Of a stretch of DNA of 5,702 nucleotides, positions 1-5,650 are shown piece after piece. The DNA lies in NCBI GenBank assembly GCA_012269805.1, contig JAAXJP010000134.1, forward strand, positions 1 through 5,702, in the 5' to 3' direction. This stretch comes from Rubrivirga sp. Lineage in GTDB: Bacteria > Bacteroidota > Rhodothermia > Rhodothermales > Rubricoccaceae. Under the pieces are notes generated by a model. It was not told where the DNA came from and did not search any database. It was given only the letters and a program-made list of their open reading frames with translations. The translations under genes and the position numbers were made by a program. Numbering within the stretch: the first letter of the stretch is position 1; every line of letters starts with the position of its first letter.

Positions 1-320
1 CCGACATAGCCGTCGGCGTCACCGAGGCCGTCGGCGCCAGGCTCGGTCCGGTGGATCTCGACGACGCCGGCCGCGTCGGTCGAGGCCGCGAGGAGCGTGA
101 CGTCGTCGGCTGTGTCGTTGACCAGGTCGAGGTAGACCGCGGAGGTCCCGCCGGCCGGCGCGGCGCGGGCGTAGGCGTTGTCGAGCCCGAAGAAGTTGGC
201 GGACACGACGGCGTCGTCGTCGCCGGTCGAGGTGTCGACGACCGAGTCGGGCTCGGCGTCGCCGCCGCCGCAGGCGGAGAGCGTCAGGGCGAGGAAAGAG
301 AGGAGGGCGAGCGAGCGCAT
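1..320 (-). CDS. PCu(A)C (DUF461) copper chaperone lipoprotein, 3' end outside window
   Basis: Periplasmic Cu(I) chaperone family that hands copper to SCO proteins or directly to the CuA site of cytochrome c oxidase (family knowledge). The visible 106 codons begin MRSLALLSFLALTLSACGGG, a lipoprotein signal with lipobox L14-S15-A16-C17. An acidic linker (about 20-40) follows, then the PCu(A)C core: N-A-Y-A-R-A-A-P at 48-55, the G-G-T-S-A-V-Y-L strand at 57-64, the N-D-T turn at 68-70, and A-A-G-V-V-E-I-H at 83-90, where His90 is the expected first copper ligand. The remaining ligands (a Met about 11 residues later, then HxM) are not seen: the +11 position is Asp101, so either the loop is long or the Met lies beyond the edge. 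The ATG at 318-320 lies 11 bp after the SCO stop, with no Shine-Dalgarno sequence. The pairing with SCO supports the call. Confidence 0.85.
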   Translation of the reverse strand, partial: MRSLALLSFLALTLSACGGGDAEPDSVVDTSTGDDDAVVSANFFGLDNAYARAAPAGGTSAVYLDLVNDTADDVTLLAASTDAAGVVEIHRTEPGADGLGDADGYV

Positions 321-331
321 GGGGAGAGGAG

Positions 332-916
332 CTAGAGAAGGGCGCGGACGTCTTCGGCGACCATCTCGGGCGGGGCCGCGCTCCCGCCGTAGGTCTCGAC
401 GACGCGGCCCTCGGCGTCGAGCAGGAGGGCCTTGTCGGTGTGGCTGAGGGCGTAGTAGACGCGCCCGTCGGCGAACGTGTCCCGGCGCGACTCCTCGACC
501 CGGATCCCGAGGCGGTCCATGAGCCCGACGACCGTCGTCGAGTCGCCCGTGCCGAGCCGCCAGCCGGGGCCGAGCTCCCACGACGCGGCGTAGCGTCGGA
601 GTGCCGACGGCGTGTCGCGGGCGGGGTCGAACGAGAGGGCCACGAACTGGACGCGGCCGGCGTCGGGGCCGAGGGCCTCGCGCACTTTCTGCGTCTGCGC
701 CATCGTCATCGGGCAGACGTCGGGGCAGTTCGTGTAGACGGCCGTGACGTAGGCGGGCCGCCCGGCGAGGTCGTCGGGGAACGTGAACGCGGCCGAGTCC
801 TGGTCGACGAGCGCGGCGTCGAGGCCGGCGAGGTCGTCCTCGGGCTCGAGGTGCTCGGGCCGGCCGCCGCAGGCGGCGAGCGTGCAGGCGACCGCGAGAA
901 GGAGCGTGCGGGTCAT
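332..916 (-). CDS. SCO1/SenC/PrrC family copper chaperone lipoprotein
   Basis: Thioredoxin-fold copper chaperone/thiol reductase needed for CuA assembly in cytochrome c oxidase (family knowledge), anchored in the periplasm. The 194-residue protein has a lipobox L13-A14-A15-C16, an F-T-F-P-D-D-L-A-G-R strand at 44-53, the SCO copper motif CxxxC (C64-P-D-V-C68-P) in Y-T-N-C-P-D-V-C-P, the F-V-A-L-S-F-D-P strand at 91-98 followed by R-D-T-P (100-103), and the third ligand His159 in L-S-H-T-D-K. All three ligands are intact and the length is normal. The start chosen is the ATG at 914-916 because it gives a clean lipoprotein signal and forms an ATGA overlap with the upstream DUF2911 stop. The frame is open to an ATG at 1000, but that 28-residue extension is Arg-rich shadow sequence. 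The stop TAG is 11 bp before the PCu(A)C gene. Confidence 0.95.
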   Translation of the reverse strand: MTRTLLLAVACTLAACGGRPEHLEPEDDLAGLDAALVDQDSAAFTFPDDLAGRPAYVTAVYTNCPDVCPMTMAQTQKVREALGPDAGRVQFVALSFDPARDTPSALRRYAASWELGPGWRLGTGDSTTVVGLMDRLGIRVEESRRDTFADGRVYYALSHTDKALLLDAEGRVVETYGGSAAPPEMVAEDVRALL

Positions 917-1521
917 TCGTGAGCGCGGGAAAGGGGGAACGAGGCGGCGCGGTCGGCCCAGGCGAGGGTGAGCGACGAGCCGTCGTCGGCGAAGCTCCAC
1001 GTCAGGCCTTCGACCGGCGCGCTGGGCGTCGTCGGCACGGCGTCGGCGGTGGCGAGGTCGGCCCCGGCGTCGTACTCGTCAGTGAGGTGCTGGCCCGCGA
1101 CGCGGTTGACGTGGAGCGTCCACCGATCGGCGCGAGGCGTGACGAACAGGGCGTAGACGCCGGGCTCGACGCGCGTGCCGCCGACGAGGAGCGGGACCGT
1201 CGTCGCGAGCTCGGTCGCCCGGTGCGCGCCGGCCGCCCAGACCGCGTCGTAGCCGACGAGCCCGCCCCACACCTGGCGCCCCCGCGTGTAGGGCTTGCCA
1301 TGGACGACCGACACGTAGCCGCCGTCCGAGAACCGGAGGCCGGCGCGTCCGACGCCGCTGCCGGCCGGCGGGTCGGTCTCGTCGACGCGGAGGCCGGTGA
1401 CGACGAACGCCTCGGCGACGGCGTGCGGGTCGCCCGCCTCGGGCGGGTGTTGGGCGTGGTCGTGCTGGGCGAGCGCGGGGCCGGCGACGAGCGCGAGCAG
1501 GAGGGCGATAGATCGGGTCAT
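913..1521 (-). CDS. DUF2911 family exported protein with His-rich N-terminus
   Basis: DUF2911 proteins are common in Bacteroidota and have no established function. This 202-residue protein starts with a Sec signal (MTRSIALLLALVAGPALA, likely cleaved before Q19). A short His-rich segment follows with His20, His22, His25 and His33, then the DUF2911 core: Y-V-S-V-V-H-G-K-P-Y-T-R-G-R at 69-82, the hallmark Q-V-W-G-G-L-V at 83-89, D-A-V-W-A-A-G-A-H-R-A-T at 92-103, G-V-Y-A-L-F-V-T-P at 121-129, W-T-L-H-V-N-R at 134-140 and a final strand near L-T-L-A-W (184-188). The ATG at 1519-1521 overlaps the receptor stop (ATGA) and the TGA overlaps the SCO start (ATGA), so it is translated between two copper proteins. 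A role in periplasmic copper binding or delivery is inference from context and the His-rich tail. An upstream in-frame extension to 1941 is shadow sequence over the receptor gene. Confidence 0.88.
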   Translation of the reverse strand: MTRSIALLLALVAGPALAQHDHAQHPPEAGDPHAVAEAFVVTGLRVDETDPPAGSGVGRAGLRFSDGGYVSVVHGKPYTRGRQVWGGLVGYDAVWAAGAHRATELATTVPLLVGGTRVEPGVYALFVTPRADRWTLHVNRVAGQHLTDEYDAGADLATADAVPTTPSAPVEGLTWSFADDGSSLTLAWADRAASFPLSRAHE

Positions 1522-3779
1522 AGGTCGAAGCCGACGGTGGCGTAGACGCTCCGGCCGCGCGCGGCGAGGTCGGAGATGGCGAGGTGCTCCTGGTAGAACG
1601 TGTCGAACAGGTTCTCGATGCCCGCCTGGAGGCGGAGGCCCGAGAGCGCGCCGCCGGGCCGCCAGCCGCCGCGGAGGGCGACCACGGCAAACCCGTCCGT
1701 GGGCCGCTCGGCGTAGGTAAAGCGGGCCACGCGGTCCTGGGCGAGTGCCCACCGCGTCTCGGCCTCGGCGAACAGGCCGCCGCGGTCGTACCGCAGCGCC
1801 GCTACGCCGCCGACCGGCGGGATCATGGGGAGCGGCTCGTCGAACGTCGTGTTGTGCCCGAACGCCGCCGACACGCTGCCGACGGCCTCGACCCCACCGC
1901 CGAGGCGGGCCAGGGCGCTGACCTCGCCGCCGGCCATCCACCCCTCGCCGCCGTTGTCGTAGAGCCGGAACCGGTACGTCGAGCCGGCCAGACCGCCCAC
2001 GACGCTGTGGTCGGCCAGCCCTACGACGACGTCGCTGAGCCGGTGGGCGTAGGCGGCGGCCTCGACGGCGAATAGGGCGCCGGCGTGCGCGACGCCGACC
2101 TCGACCTGGCGACTCCGCTCGGGCCGCAGGTCCGGGTCGCCGGTGTAGAAGTAGCCGTCGACGTAGTTGTAGACGTAGTGGCCGTACTGCTCGACGACGG
2201 TCGGGAGGCGGCCGGCGTCGGCGACGGTGAGGTGGAGCTGCGTGCGCGGCGAGACCGCGAACAGGGCCGTCGCGCTCGCGCTCGGGATCACGAGCTCGCG
2301 GGCGACCTCGTCGGAGCCCGTCCGGCGGCGGAAGAGCTGGCGCATCTCCTCGCGGCCGACGTCGCGCGCCGTGGCGTCGAGGCGGACCGACCCGGCCAGC
2401 GCCAGCCGGTGCGTCACCGACCGCCGGGCCTCCAGCGTGATCGACCCGTTGACGGCCTCCACGTCGCCGACGTTCAGCAAGACCATGTCGCGGATGCCGG
2501 GGTAGAGGCTGTACATCGTCATGTCGCCGAACTGGCGAAGCCGGTGGAGGTCGGCGGCGAGCGACAGCCCGGTGCCGGCGACCGTTGTGCCCGCCTCGGC
2601 GCGCCCGCCGATGACGTCGGAATACCCGCCCATGGGCATGTACATCCCGCGCATCACCTCGCGGGCGAGCACGTTGCGCTCCCGGTCGTCCATATAGTGG
2701 TCGACGCGGTTGCGGTACGCCTTCAGGTCGATCCGGTCGAGGCCGAGCCCGCGGCCCTCGTATTCCAGGCTCCCGATCCGCGCCTGCGCGAGGACGGCGT
2801 CCATCAAGAGCGCCGGGTAGCCGATGAGCCAGGCGTCGTCGGTGAGGACCTGGGCGGTCAGCGCGTGGCCCTCGGCGAGGCGGAGCGTCGCGGCGGCGGC
2901 CAGGTTGCGCTTTTCGTAGCCTGAGGTCTCGATCGTCTCGCCGCCGCCGGGGGCGTAGTCGCCGGAGCCGCGGTACGACCCGCTCACCCTCGCCGCGAGG
3001 GGGCCGGAGCTCCAGTTGGCCGAGCCGCGCACGCGCCGCGCCAGCCCGTTCGACTCGACGCCGGCCTCGCCCTCGGCCGCGAACGCGACGCCGAAGAGCG
3101 GGCGCTCCGTGACGAGGTCGACGGCCCCGCCGATCTGGGAACCCCGCGACAGGTCGCCCGCCCCCTTCGAGACCTCGACCGCCGCGAGGTTCTCAGGCTC
3201 GACGTAGCTCGACGCCGGGTCCATCTTGTCGACGCACGCGCCGTAGACCGGCATCCCGTCGATCGTGAGCGAGACCTGCCCGCCCTGGTAGCCGCGGACG
3301 ACCGGCTCGGCGGCGAAGTTGGCCCGCTGGATCGTCCGGACGCCCGGGAGCCGCGCGAGGAGGTCCTCGGTCGTGGCCGGCGTCTTGCTCGGGGCGGAGG
3401 GCGCGCCCGCGACGGCCCGCTCGCCCTCGACGGTCACGGCGTCGAACGCCGTCGCGGAGGGCTCGAGGCGGACCGTCAGGTGGTGCCCGTCGTGGGCGTG
3501 GACGCGGGCCGGCGCGTAGCCGACGGCCGTCACGAGGAGCCAGTGGTCGCCGCCCTGGAGCGCGATCCGGAAGTGCCCGTCGGCGTCGGCGGCCACGCCG
3601 CGGCCGGTCCCGTCGACGCGGACCGTCGCGCCGACCACGCCCGCCTCGGTCTCGGCGTCGAGCACGCGGCCGGCGACCTCGCCCGTCTGCGCGCTGGCGG
3701 ACGCCGCCAGCACGAAGAGCACGGCGCCGGCGAAGCGTCTGCCCAATTCCCAGTTCCCAGTTCCCATTTGCCAGTTCAT
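1518..3779 (-). CDS. TonB-dependent outer-membrane receptor, OprC/NosA-like copper type
   Basis: Outer-membrane beta-barrel transporter powered by TonB. The 753-residue protein has, in order: a signal peptide ending near A-S-A-S-A-Q (about 26-31); a carboxypeptidase-regulatory-like beta-sandwich (about 33-107, G-E-V-A-G-R-V-L-D-A to L-T-V-R-L-E-P); a TonB-box-like stretch at 112-118 (F-D-A-V-T-V-E); a plug (about 125-225) with L-L-A-R-L-P-G-V at 140-147 and V-V-R-G-Y at 160-164; and a barrel ending in ...G-F-D-L. The substrate call rests on plug motif C182-V-D-K-M186-D-P and barrel motif H361-Y-M363, which match the CxxxM and HxM copper ligands described for Pseudomonas OprC. A Met-rich loop follows (M376, M379, M381, M383). 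SCO and PCu(A)C genes lie downstream. The ATG at 3777-3779 forms ATGA with the preceding stop; Met5 (3765-3767) is an alternative start. The first residues come from a heptamer repeat. Confidence 0.93.
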   Translation of the reverse strand: MNWQMGTGNWELGRRFAGAVLFVLAASASAQTGEVAGRVLDAETEAGVVGATVRVDGTGRGVAADADGHFRIALQGGDHWLLVTAVGYAPARVHAHDGHHLTVRLEPSATAFDAVTVEGERAVAGAPSAPSKTPATTEDLLARLPGVRTIQRANFAAEPVVRGYQGGQVSLTIDGMPVYGACVDKMDPASSYVEPENLAAVEVSKGAGDLSRGSQIGGAVDLVTERPLFGVAFAAEGEAGVESNGLARRVRGSANWSSGPLAARVSGSYRGSGDYAPGGGETIETSGYEKRNLAAAATLRLAEGHALTAQVLTDDAWLIGYPALLMDAVLAQARIGSLEYEGRGLGLDRIDLKAYRNRVDHYMDDRERNVLAREVMRGMYMPMGGYSDVIGGRAEAGTTVAGTGLSLAADLHRLRQFGDMTMYSLYPGIRDMVLLNVGDVEAVNGSITLEARRSVTHRLALAGSVRLDATARDVGREEMRQLFRRRTGSDEVARELVIPSASATALFAVSPRTQLHLTVADAGRLPTVVEQYGHYVYNYVDGYFYTGDPDLRPERSRQVEVGVAHAGALFAVEAAAYAHRLSDVVVGLADHSVVGGLAGSTYRFRLYDNGGEGWMAGGEVSALARLGGGVEAVGSVSAAFGHNTTFDEPLPMIPPVGGVAALRYDRGGLFAEAETRWALAQDRVARFTYAERPTDGFAVVALRGGWRPGGALSGLRLQAGIENLFDTFYQEHLAISDLAARGRSVYATVGFDL
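3742..3776 (-). repeat. Five-unit degenerate heptamer tandem repeat at the receptor start
   Basis: On the minus strand the five consecutive 7-bp units are AACTGGC, AAATGGG, AACTGGG, AACTGGG and AATTGGG. They begin at the base right after the receptor ATG, overlapping the last base of the upstream TGA. The tract is clearly poorer in GC than its surroundings and encodes receptor residues 2-13 (N-W-Q-M-G-T-G-N-W-E-L-G), which do not look like an ordinary signal-peptide n-region. Because 7 is not a multiple of 3, gain or loss of one unit would shift the frame. On the plus strand the unit reads CCCAGTT, reminiscent of the STRR heptamer families of filamentous cyanobacteria, though not the same sequence. 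Confidence 0.85.
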
Positions 3780-4620
3780 GCCTCCACCTCCGGTTCGTAG
3801 ACCGTGTAGCCGACGAACTCGGCCACCGCCTCGCTCGCGCCGGCCGGGGTCACGAAGACCGTCATCTCCCAGCCGCCCGACATGATGAAGTCGACGTCCC
3901 AGGCGTAGCGGCCGCCGCCGAGCGCTGCGACGTCGCCGTACGGCGTCGAGTGGCCGTCGCCGCCGCCCATGTCCATGTAGGGGTAGAGGTCGGCGTCGGC
4001 GCCGTCGACGGGCTCGAACGCGCTCCCCGTCCAGCGGTGGACGGCACCTCGAAGCGGTTCACCCCGACGACCGGCCGCAGCGGGGCGACCCACGACACCA
4101 AGAGGTCGCCCGCCGGCTGCATCCAGAGGTCGTCGCGGGCCTCGACGGGGAACGCCACCTCGGCCGTTTTCGCATGGGCCTGGACCGTCGCGGAGATCGT
4201 GAAGCGCCGCGCCGTCGTGGCTTCGCCGTCCCCTACGGGGGTGTCGGGCGCCAGCAGGAACGCGGCGCCGCGGAAGACGCCGTCGCCGTCGGCTGCGTCG
4301 GGAGCCTCGACCGGCAGCGCCACGCCGGCGGCCGGGCCGGCCTCGGCGACGGCGCGGAGCGAGACGTCGGCCGTGGTCACGGCCGTGCCGCCGTCCTCCA
4401 CCGTCAGCCCGAGGCGGACGTAGCCGAGGTGCGGGCCGCCGCGCGCGGCGGTCAGCGCGACCGTCAGCCCGCCGTCGCTGGCGGTGCCGACGAGCGCGTC
4501 GCCGGTCAGCTCGTCGGGCGGCGGGGGCGGCTGGAGGTCTTGGAAGTCGAAGTCGGTCAGGCCGTCCGGGACGCACCCGGCGAGCAGGGCCAGCCAGGAA
4601 AAGAGGAGGAGTCGTCTCAT
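3776..4620 (-). pseudogene. Frameshifted lipoprotein with C-terminal FixH/YtkA-like domain
   Basis: One gene read in two frames. Frame one (ATG 4618-4620) gives a lipoprotein signal with lipobox L13-A14-G15-C16, a proline run at 31-35, a beta-rich domain (about 50-160), then S-W-V-A-P-L-R-P-V-V-G-V-N-R-F-E-V ending near residue 192. Read further, that frame becomes a Ser/Thr/Ala/Arg-rich tail. The sensible continuation is one frame over: V-H-R-W-T-G-S-A-F-E-P-V, then Y-P-Y-M-D-M-G-G-G-D-G-H-S (Met216, Met218, His224 in the joined protein), then G-R-Y-A-W-D-V-D-F-I-M-S-G-G-W-E-M-T-V, the FixH/YtkA-like pattern. The joined product would be 281 residues. The distal frame stops at the ATGA shared with the receptor, which argues that this frame is the functional one. 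A sequencing error or a recent single-base loss fits best. The Met/His motif and the neighbours suggest copper binding; this is not established. The gene lies 13 bp after the peroxidase. Confidence 0.8.
4037..4047 (-). other. Frameshift interval in the FixH/YtkA-like lipoprotein gene
   Basis: On the minus strand the first frame reads GAG GTG CCG TCC ACC, while the frame that matches the C-terminal domain reads GTC CAC CGC TGG from 4042. Adding one base in the CCGTCC region, or a -1 slip after CCG, yields E-V-P-V-H-R-W with no residues lost. No X-XXY-YYZ slippery heptamer is present, so programmed frameshifting is not supported. Confidence 0.75.
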
Positions 4621-4633
4621 CGGTTCGGTTCGA

Positions 4634-5650
4634 TCAGTTGGCCGGGCGGTCGACCGGCGCGGCGGCGTCGTCGAGCGTGCGGAGAAAGGCGACGAGCGCG
4701 TCGCGGTCGGCCTCGGCGAGGCGGAGCGGTCGGACGCGCGGGCTCTGGCCCGGCGTGGCGTCGCCGCCGCGGTCGTAGTGGGCCACGACGGCCTCCAGCG
4801 TCTGAAACCGGCCGTCGTGGAAGTAGGGCGCCGTCCGGGCGACGGCCCGGAGCGACGGCACGCGGAACGTGCCGCGGTCGGCGGCGGAGAACGTGATCCG
4901 CTCGCGGCCCGGGTCCTCGTCGGTCACGGCGGCGCCGTTGTTCTCGAAGCCCTCGGACGTGAGGAGCGGGCCGGCGTGGCAGCTCTGGCAGTGGGTCTGG
5001 AAGAGCGCGAGGCCGGCGCGGGCCTCGGCGTCGAGCGCCCCGTCGTCGCCGGCGCGGTAGCGGTCGAAGGCCGTCGGCGCCGAGACGAGCGTCCGCTGGT
5101 AGGCCGCGAGCGCGTAGGTCAGCGTGCGGACGCTCGGGCCCTCGCCGCCGAAGGCCTCAGCGAAGAGCACCGGGTACTCGGGGTGCTGGCGGAGTCGGTC
5201 GAGCGCGCCCTCGACCGGCAGGTCCATCTCGCGGTGGTCCTCCAGCGGCACGAGCGCTTGGCTCTCGAGGAAGAGCGCGCCGCCGTCCCAGAACAGCGAG
5301 GTTCGGTACGCCACGTTGAGGAGCGTCGGCGCGTTTCGGAGCCCGACGCGGCCCTCGACGCCGAGACTCCTTCCGAGCCCGTCGCTGAAGGCGCGCTCCG
5401 GGAGGTGGCACGTGCCACACGAGACGGACATGTCCCGCGAGAGGACCGGGTCGAAAAAGAGCCGCTCGCCCAGCGCGACGCGATCCGCGCGGAGCGGGTT
5501 CTGGGGGGGGACGGGGAGCGGGTCGAACCCGTCGGGCACGCGCACCTCGACCGTGGCCGGCCCGTCGGGGCCGGCCCCCTCGCACCCGCTTGCGCCCGCG
5601 CCGAAAGCCACCGCCAGCAGGAACGCCAACGCGGAAAGGCGGCGACTCAA
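4634..5650 (-). CDS. Di-heme cytochrome c peroxidase / MauG-family (MbnH-like candidate)
   Basis: Periplasmic di-heme c-type enzyme; the family includes H2O2-reducing peroxidases (CcpA) and MauG/MbnH-type oxidases that modify partner proteins. The 338-residue protein has a signal sequence (F-L-L-A-V-A-F-G-A-G-A-S-G-C, so either a weak lipobox at Cys23 or an ordinary cleavage site), a P-V-P-P-Q-N-P-L pre-domain (46-53), L-G-E-R-L-F-F-D-P-V-L-S (60-71), heme 1 C78-G-T-C81-H82, R-N-A-P-T-L-L-N (105-112), the inter-heme Trp in F-W-D-G-G-A (Trp121), heme 2 C221-Q-S-C224-H225, and A-P-Y-F-H-D-G-R-F (274-282) before the H-Y-D-R-G-G motif (291-296). The length is typical and nothing is truncated. The start is TTG (5648-5650): no in-frame ATG or GTG exists upstream in the window, and TTG places the signal peptide correctly and overlaps the preceding stop as TTGA. 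The copper context favours an MbnH-like role, which is inference. Confidence 0.9.
   Translation of the reverse strand: MSRRLSALAFLLAVAFGAGASGCEGAGPDGPATVEVRVPDGFDPLPVPPQNPLRADRVALGERLFFDPVLSRDMSVSCGTCHLPERAFSDGLGRSLGVEGRVGLRNAPTLLNVAYRTSLFWDGGALFLESQALVPLEDHREMDLPVEGALDRLRQHPEYPVLFAEAFGGEGPSVRTLTYALAAYQRTLVSAPTAFDRYRAGDDGALDAEARAGLALFQTHCQSCHAGPLLTSEGFENNGAAVTDEDPGRERITFSAADRGTFRVPSLRAVARTAPYFHDGRFQTLEAVVAHYDRGGDATPGQSPRVRPLRLAEADRDALVAFLRTLDDAAAPVDRPAN

Noticed and set aside
440..922. Plus-strand open frame opposite the SCO gene
   Set aside because: Antisense shadow of a gene with complete CxxxC and His motifs; no signal peptide or recognisable motif of its own.
1522..1941. In-frame N-terminal extension of the DUF2911 gene to 1941
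   Set aside because: The extension overlaps the receptor C-terminus by about 420 bp and is Arg/Gly/Pro-rich. A perfect signal peptide begins at the ATG at 1519-1521.
2085..2924. Long plus-strand open frame of 279 codons opposite the receptor gene
   Set aside because: It lies wholly antisense to a well-supported receptor gene, has low-complexity Val/Ala/Arg/Asp-rich composition and no domain pattern. Long antisense frames are expected at this GC content.
3862..4040. C-terminal tail of the first lipoprotein frame taken as a genuine end
   Set aside because: After about residue 193 it becomes a Ser/Thr/Ala/Arg low-complexity string, while the other frame over the same bases encodes a FixH/YtkA-like domain and ends at the ATGA junction.
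4037..4052. Programmed -1 ribosomal frameshift
   Set aside because: The geometry would work, but there is no slippery heptamer and no obvious poly-A or poly-T tract, so a base deletion or sequencing error is more likely.
4621..4633. Terminator or promoter in the 13-bp gap between the peroxidase and lipoprotein genes
   Set aside because: Too short for a hairpin plus T-run or for promoter elements; only a small CGAAC/CGAACC-like repeat is present.
4174..4896. Plus-strand open frame of 240 codons opposite the lipoprotein and peroxidase genes
   Set aside because: Spans two real minus-strand genes and the gap between them, and ends in an Arg-rich low-complexity tail. It is a GC artefact.
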